Shown piece after piece: positions 22,601 to 30,529 of a stretch of DNA of 64,000 nt. The notes under the pieces are model-generated. The model did not search any database. It was not told the origin of the DNA and saw nothing but the letters and a program-made list of their open reading frames with translations. This stretch comes from Lawsonibacter faecis. Its GTDB lineage: Bacteria > Bacillota > Clostridia > Oscillospirales > Oscillospiraceae. The DNA lies in contig NZ_JACOPQ010000002.1 of NCBI RefSeq assembly GCF_014287675.1, positions 310,001-374,000 on the forward strand, read 5' to 3'. How positions within the stretch are numbered: position 1 is the stretch's first letter; every line of letters begins with the position of its first letter. Position numbers and translations under genes: made by a program.

Positions 22601-24679
22601 GGCTTCAATATAGGCGGCCGGGTTCTTATCCAGGCCGAGACGTGCCTCCGTTTTCTCCAGTGCTGCTTTCCGGATGTAGTTCCCGGCCTTGGGCATGACC
22701 CCTCCGTTCATATCCGCCACCGTCTGCATCGACAAATTGATAACCGGCACCGTCGGCAGTTCCACGTTCTGCGGCCGCTCCGCCCGATATTCCGCCGCCT
22801 CCCCCGTGGAGGCGGCTTTTTGCCGCCCCTCCGTCTGGGTATCGGCGGCCCCCGGCATGAGCTCCACGCCGCCCAGCCGCCCGCCCAGGTACTGCTTCCC
22901 ACGGACCGCGCCGCCCATGATGCCGCCGGACAGCGCGCCGCCCGCGCCCGCCCAGGCCACCTGCCCCACCAGGTCCAGGTAGGCCCGCCGCCTGGCCTCT
23001 TCCCTGCCCATGCCCTGGGCCTCGTAATCCCGCACGGCCAGCTCAAAGCCGGAGCTTCCGCCCATAATGGCCGCGTCGGAGAGGATGTTGGCAATTTCGG
23101 TAAAGGTCTCCTCGCTGGCCTCCACCCCCGCCTGCTTCAGGGTCTCCCGCAGCAGGTCCTTAGCACCCCCCACCGTCTTGGCACTCAGCAGATGGTCAAT
23201 GCTGAACTTCTCGAAGACCGCCTCGGCGGCCCCCGCCGCCAGCCCGCCCAGAAGCACCTGACGGTTGGTCCCGCCCCGGGCCATAATGTCCCGGGCCTGG
23301 TTGGACGCGGCGCCGGCCCCCATAAAGTAGGTGGCTGCGGGTCCGAATGCGGCAATCTGGGCCGCGCTGTCTGCAATGCTCATCCCCGTCTGGTAGAGGA
23401 AGGAGGCCGCGTTCTGCCCTGCAATCTCCCAGACGGTGTTTTTCTCAATCTCCTCAGCCACCGTCCCGCGCAGCGTCCGCACCAGATTGGTTGCCTCCAT
23501 GGCGTAGGGGTCCAGAGGCACGTAGCTGGAGAGGTCCTTTTCGTCGCTGTTCGGCCCCATGCTCCGCAGCGCCGCGTCCAGGAAGTCCAGCCCCTGGAGC
23601 GGGGAGGCCAGCACGCTCGCCGCCGATGAAAGAACGGGATGTTCCCTGGCCGCCTCCTGCCGCTCCTCCATCTTCCGGGCGTACTCCTCCGCCTCTTTCC
23701 TGGTCCGCTCATAGCCGGAAATGCGGCTGTAGTTGTAGCCCCGCCTCTTCAGCTCGCCAATGGCCTCGGTCTGCACATCCCGGGTCTCCAGGTCCGTTCC
23801 CAGCAGTGCGGTCAGGTCGTTCATATACTGCGCCGTCGACCCGGATTTCTCCGGCGACACGCCGAACCGCTCCCGAATCTGCGCTACAGCGGCGGGGTCC
23901 CCCTCCGGGGCGCCGCCGTTTTGCAGTGCGGACAGGATACGCCCGATTACCACGTCCGGCGCTCCCGCCGTCCCGGCCTGCTCATAGAGCGTCCCGCTCT
24001 CGGGCTGCCGCGCCAAACGGGCAAGCTGCTCCTCGTTGTCCGCGGCGTAGTAGTTCCAGTGCTGTCCCGCCAGTTCCCGGTCGGTATCCGCAAGCTCAGC
24101 CTCCACCCTTTTCAGAGCGTCCGCCGCAGATTCTCCGGGCTTCATATCCACCTTGTCCAGCCAGGCCCCCTCGTAGCGGCCCTGTGCCCGCTGGAGGATG
24201 CTTCTCTGCCGCTCCAGCTCATCCCGCCTGGCGCTCTTGTCCTCCACGCCGTCTCTCAGCGCGTCGGACGGCCTCCACAGGCCCTTCATCTGGGCCTGTA
24301 CGTTTTGAACCTCCTGTGGACTTGCAAGCGGCTCTCCGGGGCTGTTATCAATGCGGTTAAAGGTCGGCAGCGTCAAAACCGATTTTCTCCGTACCGCGGG
24401 GAGCTGCAATTCCTCCGCGCCGACGGCGCGAATCTGCGGCCCCCCGCGGCCAAACTTCCCGGTACTCATCACCTCGCCGCCCGCGCCGCCGGCAGTCGGA
24501 GCGGTGGCCGACACGGCCCCCGGCACCATGCTCGCGCCTCCCAAGCGTCCGCCTGTGCTCTTGGCGGCATCCAGCCGCCGGGAGATGGTCGGCAAACGAT
24601 TCTCTCCGCGCTGGCCGCCGACCTGAGCGAGACCCGATTGGCTTCTTTTCGCTGCGGCGATGCGCTCTTGAATTGTCAC
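19634..24679 (-). CDS. large polyvalent protein: PBECR-like and zincin domains in tandem
   Basis: 1681 residues, GTG start behind GAGGTG, 12 nt after the preceding gene. Residues 1-600 are a phage internal-protein-like region: basic N-terminus, helices, and hydrophobic Gly/Ala segments at about 430-490 and 570-590. Then follow a PBECR/LPD-like domain (640-808), zincin 1 (937-1110, HEVVH 1007-1011), a second PBECR/LPD-like domain (1172-1342) and zincin 2 (1463-1640, HEVVH 1533-1537). Linkers and tails are near-identical repeats. The architecture fits polyvalent proteins that phages inject with their DNA. It is the only cassette gene with a proper start. It ends at a TAA that looks like a mutated CAA. 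Confidence 0.75.
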   Translation of the reverse strand: MTIQERIAAAKRSQSGLAQVGGQRGENRLPTISRRLDAAKSTGGRLGGASMVPGAVSATAPTAGGAGGEVMSTGKFGRGGPQIRAVGAEELQLPAVRRKSVLTLPTFNRIDNSPGEPLASPQEVQNVQAQMKGLWRPSDALRDGVEDKSARRDELERQRSILQRAQGRYEGAWLDKVDMKPGESAADALKRVEAELADTDRELAGQHWNYYAADNEEQLARLARQPESGTLYEQAGTAGAPDVVIGRILSALQNGGAPEGDPAAVAQIRERFGVSPEKSGSTAQYMNDLTALLGTDLETRDVQTEAIGELKRRGYNYSRISGYERTRKEAEEYARKMEERQEAAREHPVLSSAASVLASPLQGLDFLDAALRSMGPNSDEKDLSSYVPLDPYAMEATNLVRTLRGTVAEEIEKNTVWEIAGQNAASFLYQTGMSIADSAAQIAAFGPAATYFMGAGAASNQARDIMARGGTNRQVLLGGLAAGAAEAVFEKFSIDHLLSAKTVGGAKDLLRETLKQAGVEASEETFTEIANILSDAAIMGGSSGFELAVRDYEAQGMGREEARRRAYLDLVGQVAWAGAGGALSGGIMGGAVRGKQYLGGRLGGVELMPGAADTQTEGRQKAASTGEAAEYRAERPQNVELPTVPVINLSMQTVADMNGGVMPKAGNYIRKAALEKTEARLGLDKNPAAYIEASNVTRNGDAYVIKITKSSLNKMLSASSYPERVVPLESIAVLSQLERIAQNGVYFSSEGDRRGRAQIAGYDHLMTTVYIDGVPYLVDMRVRVEDEKAGGGNRLYHFTPETIEVTKKNDGAASTAGRHATSVRSTDTAPSSDPTITQDGPGVKGKDARMVGAVFLPGSGLDAGDMGPYNGAKEAVSYGRGEEALTGLQGVPGADVWGENRGAEATDAGIPRGGGSENGGIQEAPGRGGGAGARLPAWAEGHVVEKASNPGTVRAQEAARSFIDGVVVVSDTALKGQHEGAWALTSGGTVLLSDKIPPELAEPVGYHEVVHAVRQRGSEVYRAFLSRLDDRVNFSADQAVFVLDTVVKSRFAGKDLLELNDVELKTVYDELNALVWGYYKADPEHARAEFGGVFTDYDGYIAELDAIMEGARGAYAEGGRTPPGGEGAALDAGERRALEEGWRDEEPGVRAAGRQKAASTGEAAEYRAERPQNVELPTVPVINLSLDEVAQLNGGTLPQDGGHIRDTVIERARERLGLDRHSAAFIPASNVFRNGEEYVLKITKATLNKMFSVADGGPVPIESAAIMEHLERIANNGVYFKSEGDRKGRPQINGIDHLMTTVYIDGTPTLVDMRVRLVQQEKAGPTENVLYYFSPETITLTPKKGDGNTPAAERQAFRGEASPSPMDTIPRAGPGVKGKDARMVGAVFLPGSGLDAGAAGPYNGAKEAVGYGRGEEALTGLQGVPGADVRGGNFGPDAGGAKADTAAIGALQAEQTEAKRLPSWAEGHVVENVTNPGSVRAQEIAKGYVPDIAVVPDAVLKARHEGAWALTSDGTVLLSDAIPDELADPIGYHEVVHAVKQRGSVEYRAFVDKTGELLNYKNTNLEEEFLKAIVDSRFPGKVFMELKDVELDKVFDEVNAVVWGYYKADPEHARVEFGGVFTDYDGYIAELDAIMEGARGAYAEGGRTPPGGEGAALDAGEQRALEEGWRDEEPGVRAAGR
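20272..20448 (-). CDS. small MYGVK-motif protein 2
   Basis: 58 residues from an ATG behind AAAGGAGG, nested out of frame in the linker before zincin 2 of the large polyvalent gene. It has the core EFLERMYGVEI and a helical, Gln/Lys-rich end (SDPTPEERKQIQQRLELYRQ). Relative to small protein 4 the charge pattern and the PTPEE motif are kept, while the long-frame translation of the same DNA diverges. This suggests selection on the small frame. Confidence 0.6.
   Translation of the reverse strand: MEEEKRPLPGYKEFLERMYGVEISDPTPEERKQIQQRLELYRQSKQKQKDSQAGPKDT
21850..22047 (-). CDS. small MYGVK-motif protein 1
   Basis: 65 residues, ATG nine bases after AAAGGAGG (22057-22064), nested in the linker before zincin 1 of the large polyvalent gene in the +1 frame. 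It contains EFLERMYGVKI, PLTPEYREAVVRRMEEYRK and a GPKDT end. The strong internal ribosome binding site means it could be made from the same mRNA as the long protein. Function unknown. Confidence 0.6.
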   Translation of the reverse strand: MEEEKRPLPGYKEFLERMYGVKIEEPKPLTPEYREAVVRRMEEYRKHRDEVEVLERDSQPGPKDT

Positions 24680-24691
24680 GGCAGCACCTCA

Positions 24692-26254
24692 TCAATACCC
24701 GATTGACCGCAAAATAAAGTCCGCCTCTGCATCGGTAATTGCGCCGGTTTTCAATGCCTCATCCACCTTGGCGGCAATGCTTCCTGCCGATGCATTGCCC
24801 CGTGCGGCGCTGGACAGGATGCTCTGTGCCGCCGGTCCGCACTGGGAAATGTCCGTAATTGTGCCGCCCTGGGCAGTCTTCTCCTCCTGTTGCCAGGGCT
24901 CGCCCATATAGTACTGCCACGCGGCCCGGACGGCGGGGGTGATGTTCCCGCTTTCCACGGCGTTCATCATGTTGGCGTAGGTGAGCACCGGCTTCTCCGG
25001 CCCGCCTGTTCCCCCCGAACTGCCCCCGCCGCCCGTGCCCGCCGCCTGGGCCGCCGCGGGCTGCTTCCGGTACTCATAGGCGTCCTTCATGCCCTGAATC
25101 TGCTCGTCCGAGTAGCCCAGGGCCTTATAGCCGGAGAAGTCGCCGTACCGGGCCAGCTCCTGGGCCTGCTGGTAGGCCCACTGCCGGTTCCACTGCCCTT
25201 CCCCGCTCTGGAACTGCTGGTTCCACTGCTGGTTGGAGATATCCGCCTGCCCCTGCTGGAACTGCATCTGCTGCCGCTGGAGGTCCATCTGGGCCTGCCA
25301 CTGCATCTGCTGCCGCAGGGCCTCGTCCTGGCGGACCTTCTCCTGGTAGAGCTGCTGGGCCAGCTCGTAGTTCCCCTGGGCCTCGGCCTGGGCGATGGCA
25401 TTGTTGTAGTCGGTCTCCATTTGGCTGCGCTGGAGCTCCAGGTCCGCCATGGTGGACGCCTCCGCCTGGCCGATGCCGGAGAGGCTGTTCTGGAGCGCGT
25501 TGCCCATCGCCAGCATGGCCTGCCCGCCCGCGCCGGAGTTGAGGCCCTGGGCGGCGGCGTACTCGGCAAAGGCCCGCTTGCGCTGCTCGGACTGGCCCGC
25601 CGCCTGGTTCCGGGCGCTCTGGTACTGGGGGGCGATGCCCGCCTGAGTGCGGTCCAATCCGGCCACATTCTTCTCGTAGGCCGCCCGGAGCGCCGCCAGC
25701 GCCGCCTCCCGCTGGGCCCTGTTCATGGCCTCGATATAGTCCGAGTAGTCGTTGACGCCGCCGGTCTGCGGCCCCTGCGGCTTGGGCTGCTCCGCCGCAC
25801 CGCTCCATGTGCCGGTGCCGGAATCGAAGTTCACCGAGCCGCCCATGAGACCCGCCAGATACTTATTCCGCTCCTCAAGCTCCTTTTTGGCCGCATCATC
25901 CGCTGTATGCCACTTCGCGGAATTGTCGTTCATCTCCTGCCGCCACTGTTCCTGCTGGCTGGTGCTGGTCTGTACTCCGGCGGCGGAACCCTGGAAGCCG
26001 CTGGGCAGGCCGCCGGAGGACGGGATACCGCCCCCGCCGCCGGAGCCGCCCCCGGAGGGCCTGCGGTTGGGGGCGGTGGTCCATGTGCCGCTCTTGTCGT
26101 CAAAGCTGGACGTGCTGCCGCTCATGCTGTCAATCTGTTTTTGGATCTCCTGGTTGGCCGCGTGCAGCCGGTCCCTGTCCGCCTGGCTCGCCGTGTGCCA
26201 CGCCGCAGAATTGGCCTTTTTCTCCGCCTCAAGCTGCGCGAGCGTCTTTGCCAT
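24692..26254 (-). CDS. phage internal/ejection-type coiled protein
   Basis: 520 residues, ATG behind AGGAGGG. Long Gln/Ala/Glu-rich helices (about 185-400, LQRQQMQFQQGQADISNQQW) suggest an elongated coiled structure. The N-terminal part holds two copies of a short motif, (K/N)SA(A/K)WHTAxxADRDxLxxxN, at about 15-35 and 112-130. The C-terminal end (about 425-520) is a small helical domain. Its place between the holin-like genes and the large polyvalent gene fits an internal virion or DNA-ejection protein of a podovirus-like particle. No defined family is claimed. Confidence 0.5.
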   Translation of the reverse strand: MAKTLAQLEAEKKANSAAWHTASQADRDRLHAANQEIQKQIDSMSGSTSSFDDKSGTWTTAPNRRPSGGGSGGGGGIPSSGGLPSGFQGSAAGVQTSTSQQEQWRQEMNDNSAKWHTADDAAKKELEERNKYLAGLMGGSVNFDSGTGTWSGAAEQPKPQGPQTGGVNDYSDYIEAMNRAQREAALAALRAAYEKNVAGLDRTQAGIAPQYQSARNQAAGQSEQRKRAFAEYAAAQGLNSGAGGQAMLAMGNALQNSLSGIGQAEASTMADLELQRSQMETDYNNAIAQAEAQGNYELAQQLYQEKVRQDEALRQQMQWQAQMDLQRQQMQFQQGQADISNQQWNQQFQSGEGQWNRQWAYQQAQELARYGDFSGYKALGYSDEQIQGMKDAYEYRKQPAAAQAAGTGGGGSSGGTGGPEKPVLTYANMMNAVESGNITPAVRAAWQYYMGEPWQQEEKTAQGGTITDISQCGPAAQSILSSAARGNASAGSIAAKVDEALKTGAITDAEADFILRSIGY

Positions 26255-26487
26255 AATCGTTCCCTCCTCAAAAATGGATGGGGCGCCGGACCTCGTCGGG
26301 GCAAAGTCCGTTCCATTCGCAACGGCCTGCGGGAGAGGGCATTCCTCACTCCGCTCATCTCCGGCCTAAGAGCCGCCTTCGGCGGTTGGCCTCCGAAACG
26401 CGCCTGCGGGCGCAGCCTTGCCCCTCCTCTCCCCGCAGAGCCCCTGTGGCTTTGCGGGGCCCCCAAAAGTCCGGCGCCCCCTATTTT

Positions 26488-26709
26488 TTACTCCTTCTCC
26501 TCGTGCAGCTCGTCCAGCCGCTTGTGGGCGGACTTGGCGGAGGCCTCCACCAGAGCCATGCGCTCCACGAGGTTGTTGTGCTTCTCCACCTTCTTCTCCA
26601 GCTCCTCAATGCGGAAGTTGGTGAGCTTGTTGGAGGCCAGCACGCCGAAGAACGACCCGCCCAGCGTCCCCAGCAGGGCCAGGAGGGCCACTGCAATTTC
26701 CGGCTCCAT
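26488..26709 (-). CDS. small membrane protein, holin/XhlA-like
   Basis: 73 residues. One N-terminal transmembrane helix (EIAVALLALLGTLGGSFFGVLA) is followed by a charged coiled coil (RIEELEKKVEKHNNLVERMALVE). This is a common phage protein beside holins. The start is coupled to the holin-like gene: AGGGGGAGTAG serves as both its stop and this ribosome binding site. Confidence 0.7.
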   Translation of the reverse strand: MEPEIAVALLALLGTLGGSFFGVLASNKLTNFRIEELEKKVEKHNNLVERMALVEASAKSAHKRLDELHEEKE

Positions 26710-26711
26710 CC

Positions 26712-26963
26712 CTACTCCCCCTTGTTAAGCTGCTTATATGCCTGATGCACGCCCGTGGCCGCAAGGCCGGAGACGACGCCCACGGCAGCGGCGGTCATGC
26801 AGTCCGCGGCGGGGAAGTCCGGCATGACGAACATGCCCGGCGCGCCCACGATAACGGGGATATGCTTGTTGTCCAGCCCGGTCGCCTCGACGAGCCGCCC
26901 CGCCAGGAAGCAGATGACCGTGACGACGGCCACCCCGCCGATGCCCGGGGAAGAAACGTCCAT
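26712..26963 (-). CDS. phage holin-like membrane protein
   Basis: 83 residues, start behind AAAGGAGG. Hydrophobic segments lie at about 8-25 (GIGGVAVVTVICFLAGRLV), 35-50 and 55-72, with a short charged tail. It resembles phage holin-family proteins that keep an NKHIPVIVGxxG motif between the first helices. It should sit in the inner membrane. I see no endolysin next to it; the SleB-like genes at the window start are far away. Confidence 0.7.
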   Translation of the reverse strand: MDVSSPGIGGVAVVTVICFLAGRLVEATGLDNKHIPVIVGAPGMFVMPDFPAADCMTAAAVGVVSGLAATGVHQAYKQLNKGE

Positions 26964-26977
26964 ACTCCGCGCCTCCT

Positions 26978-27658
26978 TTAAATACAAAATCCAACCGACA
27001 CTCCGGCCGTGCCGCTGGCCAGGGTGGAGCCGTTCCCGCCCTGCGCGTCCACGGAGCAGAAATGCACCCCGGTGCCGATATGCGGCGAGCGCAGCCACCA
27101 CACCGACGGGGAGCCCCCCGCCGTCTTGATGCGGGCGGCGTCGGAGCGGAAGAGCGGGTAGAGCGTCCCCTCCCCCTCGGCCGAGACAAAGGTGGACCCC
27201 CGCACCTCCACCTCCGAGAAGAGCCACAGCTTATCCGACGTAACCTCGATATGGGAGCTTCCGTAGCCGTCGTAGGTCTTTTTCTGGGCCTGCTTAATGA
27301 GCGCCCGGAGGTCGGAGGGCAGCTGTCCCAGCAGTGTGGGCATCCACGCGCGCATGGCGGACTGTCCCCAGCCGCCGCTGCTCGAGGCCGAGCCGTTCAT
27401 CTGCCTGCCCGCGTTCAGGCATTTGCTCATGCCCAGCGTCAGCGGCGCCTTGCCGCCGCCCGCCAGGTCGTCATGGTCAAAGTCCTCGATGCGGATTAGG
27501 ATGGTCTCTCCCGTGGTGAGCGTCACCTCCTTCGCGTCTCCCAGGGCCCACGCCTGGGACGCCCTGCCGCTCTGCGCGACCGCGTTGATCTCCGCCCACG
27601 AGGCGGCGTAGAAGGCCGCGGAGGTTCTCGTCACCACCGCATTCGTCCGTCCTGTCAT
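26978..27658 (-). CDS. DUF6273-like (WWLRSP) tail-tip protein
   Basis: 226 residues. The C-terminal ~170 residues resemble DUF6273: WxxSxMRxWM, LxxxI, the motif SVWWLRSP, and a final FxxVDAxGGxG...GVSVGFCI. This fold occurs in extracellular and phage tip proteins and is compared with C-type-lectin-like folds. It follows the collagen-like fibre with overlapping signals (GGGGGAG contains the fibre stop), so it may be the receptor-binding tip or a fibre chaperone. There is no reverse transcriptase nearby, so no diversity-generating retroelement is suggested. Confidence 0.6.
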   Translation of the reverse strand: MTGRTNAVVTRTSAAFYAASWAEINAVAQSGRASQAWALGDAKEVTLTTGETILIRIEDFDHDDLAGGGKAPLTLGMSKCLNAGRQMNGSASSSGGWGQSAMRAWMPTLLGQLPSDLRALIKQAQKKTYDGYGSSHIEVTSDKLWLFSEVEVRGSTFVSAEGEGTLYPLFRSDAARIKTAGGSPSVWWLRSPHIGTGVHFCSVDAQGGNGSTLASGTAGVSVGFCI

Positions 27659-27661
27659 ACC

Positions 27662-30418
27662 TTACTCCCCCTTGATAAATACGATACTGGCAACGGTAAC
27701 CGTTGCCGTCGGCTTGACCCTGCAGTAGATATACACCCCGCCCGCATAGCTGTCGCTCACAGGGGCGAAGTTGCCGCTCACCGTGTCGGCGGCCCCGAAA
27801 GCCACGTCGGGCCGGTGGGAGGCGGTCACGCCCGTACAGGGTACGGCGGCACGGTAGCCGTACTCCTGGGCGCCGTAGGTGCCGTTTGCCGTCCACGCGG
27901 AGACGGCCACGCTCTTGCCCGTGAAGACCAGCGTCTCCGCCCCGGCCGGGTTGAGCAGCTGCCAATAGGTCCCGTCATAGCGCAGCAGCGCGCACATTCC
28001 CGCCCGGATCATCCCGCTCCTGACGGCCCCGCCGTTGGCCCGGATGCTCTTGGCGCCGGTGGAGTTGACGTTCAGCGTGGCCGCCGTGCTGGTGTTGGCG
28101 TAGGTGAACTTCACACAAACCACCGCCCCGCTGTCCAGGGTAAAGCCGGGAAGCGCCGCCGTCTTGGCCAGCGTCGCCGCCGCCGTCGCACAGGTTCCGT
28201 ACTTGACCGCCTGTGTGTCCACAAACGCCCTGTTGGCGGCGTCCATCGGGAATTCGGGCGCCGATACATTTGTAATTTTGCTGTTTGCCGCGTCTATCTC
28301 GCTGCCCGGGCACAGGGAGAGTATCCCGCTGTCGCTGGAAATATAGGACTGCCCCAGCTCTAAGACGGCGCTTTCCGCCAGCTTCAGGTCCCCCGCCATG
28401 GTCCCGCCGCTCAGCGGCAAAAACGGTCCATCCTTCAAACTCACCAGCGCCGCGTAAAACGCCGCCTCGGTCCCCGTGTAGCCCGCGTCCACCGCCTGCT
28501 GATAGGCGCTCTTTCCCGCCGCGCCGTCCTTTCCCGCCGCGCCGGTATCTCCCTTGGGCCCCGCCGCGCCCTGGACGCCCTGGGGCCCCTGCTCGCCCTG
28601 GGGACCCTGCACGCCGGGGTCCCCCTTCAGTCCCTGGGGGCCCTGGGGTCCGGTATCTCCCTTGTCCCCCTTGGGGCCCTGGATGCCCTGGTCTCCCTTG
28701 GGCCCCTGTTCGCCGGGCAGGCCCTGGATGCCCTGGGGCCCCTTGGCCCCGGTATCCCCCTTGGGGCCGGCGGCCCCGGTATCCCCCTTCTCGCCCTTCG
28801 GGCCCTGGGGGCCCGTCAGGCCGATGGGCCCCTGAATCCCCTGCTCGCCCTGGGGTCCCTGGGGGCCCTCCGCCCCGGTATCACCCTTCGGCCCCTGGGG
28901 GCCTGTCAGGCCGGTGGGCCCGGCGGCCCCGGTATCGCCCTTGTCCCCCTTAGGTCCGGCGGGGCCGGTCAGGCCGATAGGCCCCTGAATCCCCCGCTCT
29001 CCCTGGGGTCCCTGGGGGCCCACCTCGCCCTGGGGTCCCTGGGGACCCTGAACCCCCTGGGGGCCACGGGGTCCCTCCGGCCCCTGGAGCGCCCCGATGC
29101 TCTGCCACGCCAGGTTCGCCTCGCTCCAGATATACAGCTCCCCGTTGGCCTCCACCTGGAACGCCCCGGCGGCCCCCTCCGGGAACGCCGCCTGGAGCCG
29201 GGCCAGGGTGGGGTACACGTCCTCAATCTCGAAGCTGCGCCCGTCCAGGCCCCGGTCCCCCTTGGGCCCCTGAATCCCCTGGGGACCCTGGGGTCCCGCC
29301 GGACCCTGGATGCCCTGGGCCCCTCTCGTGCCCTGGGGGCCCTGTAGCCCCTGGGGTCCGGCGGGTCCGGCCTCTCCGGTATCGCCCTTGTCCCCCTTGG
29401 GGCCGGTTTCGCCCCGCAGGCCCTGGGGACCCGCCGCGCCCTGGGGGCCCGGCTCGCCCTGGGGACCGGTGAGGCCCCTGGGACCCTGGAGGCCCTGGAC
29501 GCCCTGGGGGCCCTGGGCGCCCTTTTCCCCCGCCGCGCCCGCGTCGCCCTTGTCGCCCTTGGGCCCCGCCTCGCCTCTGGGTCCCTGGGGGCCCATGACG
29601 CCCGCAGGACCCTGCTCGCCCTGGATGCCCTGGGGGCCCCGCGGTCCCTGGGGGCCCTCCAGGCCCCGTGGTCCCTGCTCCCCGGGGAGGCCCTGGAGTC
29701 CCTGGGGACCCTGGGCCCCCTCCGGTCCGGCCCCGCCCTTGAGGCCCTGGGGACCTTGCGGGCCCTGTACGCCCTGGAGCCCCTGGGACCCCTGGGGGCC
29801 GGGGTCTCCCTGCTTGCCCTGCACGCCCTGGGGGCCCTGGGGTCCTCTCACGTACACCGGCGCGGGCACCGCCCCCAGCTCCCCGGCGGCAAAGCTCATC
29901 AGTCCCGTGTTCTGGTCCACGCTGGGGATGACGGCCTGTCCCGTGGGGCCCCGCGCTCCCTGAATCCCCTGGGGGCCCCGCGCTCCCGTGTCCCCCTTCT
30001 CCCCCCTCGGCCCGGTGACGCCCCGCACGATGGTGACGCTCCCGTCGTCCTCCACCTCGCAGTTGGCAAACCGCATCCGGCTCCGCTGGGGCAGCGCCGC
30101 GCCGTCGCCGCCCAGTATCAGGTGCCCGCTGGACCCGGTGGCCTCCCACGTCCTGCCGTCCGCCGAGGTCTCCAGCACACGGTCCCCGTTCAGCCGCAGA
30201 TATTTGAGCGCCGTCATATCGCCGCTGCGGACAATCGCCGGCACCCCGGCCGCCTCCAGCTCAGGCAGAAGCACCGTGTTCAGATAGGTCTGGAGGGCCT
30301 CGCCCCCCTCGTCGAATTTCTCCTTCAGCTCCGCGGGGGTCAGGCCCCCCACGTCGTTGGGCTCGTCGTCCAGCTTGGCGACGATTTTCATATCCTTCTC
30401 AAATTTGGTCAGCGCCAT
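27662..30418 (-). CDS. collagen-like tail fibre protein
   Basis: 918 residues from ATG 30418. The N-terminal ~135 residues are a phage attachment-type domain (MALTKFEKDMKIVAKLDDEPNDVGG). Long Gly-X-Y collagen-like tracts follow (about 135-400 and 450-630), rich in GPQGPQG and GPKGDKGDTG. They are interrupted by a compact module, FEIEDVYPTLARLQAAFPEG...WQSIGAL, found in other phage fibres. The C-terminal ~290 residues are beta-rich and likely form the trimeric receptor-binding head. Trimerisation through the collagen helix is expected. The repeats are prone to length change. Confidence 0.8.
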   Translation of the reverse strand: MALTKFEKDMKIVAKLDDEPNDVGGLTPAELKEKFDEGGEALQTYLNTVLLPELEAAGVPAIVRSGDMTALKYLRLNGDRVLETSADGRTWEATGSSGHLILGGDGAALPQRSRMRFANCEVEDDGSVTIVRGVTGPRGEKGDTGARGPQGIQGARGPTGQAVIPSVDQNTGLMSFAAGELGAVPAPVYVRGPQGPQGVQGKQGDPGPQGSQGLQGVQGPQGPQGLKGGAGPEGAQGPQGLQGLPGEQGPRGLEGPQGPRGPQGIQGEQGPAGVMGPQGPRGEAGPKGDKGDAGAAGEKGAQGPQGVQGLQGPRGLTGPQGEPGPQGAAGPQGLRGETGPKGDKGDTGEAGPAGPQGLQGPQGTRGAQGIQGPAGPQGPQGIQGPKGDRGLDGRSFEIEDVYPTLARLQAAFPEGAAGAFQVEANGELYIWSEANLAWQSIGALQGPEGPRGPQGVQGPQGPQGEVGPQGPQGERGIQGPIGLTGPAGPKGDKGDTGAAGPTGLTGPQGPKGDTGAEGPQGPQGEQGIQGPIGLTGPQGPKGEKGDTGAAGPKGDTGAKGPQGIQGLPGEQGPKGDQGIQGPKGDKGDTGPQGPQGLKGDPGVQGPQGEQGPQGVQGAAGPKGDTGAAGKDGAAGKSAYQQAVDAGYTGTEAAFYAALVSLKDGPFLPLSGGTMAGDLKLAESAVLELGQSYISSDSGILSLCPGSEIDAANSKITNVSAPEFPMDAANRAFVDTQAVKYGTCATAAATLAKTAALPGFTLDSGAVVCVKFTYANTSTAATLNVNSTGAKSIRANGGAVRSGMIRAGMCALLRYDGTYWQLLNPAGAETLVFTGKSVAVSAWTANGTYGAQEYGYRAAVPCTGVTASHRPDVAFGAADTVSGNFAPVSDSYAGGVYIYCRVKPTATVTVASIVFIKGE

Positions 30419-30529
30419 ATCGTCCTCACAAACTCCTTTCCGCTCCATCCGCCTGTCGGCGGATATCCGCTCCATTGCGTTGCTCGTCCTCTCCCCACCC
30501 GATGCTACGCATCGTGCGTGGCCCCCCTC

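Noticed and set aside
26978..27658. Diversity-generating retroelement target
   Set aside because: The lectin-like end resembles known targets, but no reverse transcriptase or template repeat is present within the window.
27815..30290. CRISPR-like or other repeat array in the fibre gene
   Set aside because: The periodicity is that of Gly-X-Y codons; there are no constant repeats with unique spacers.
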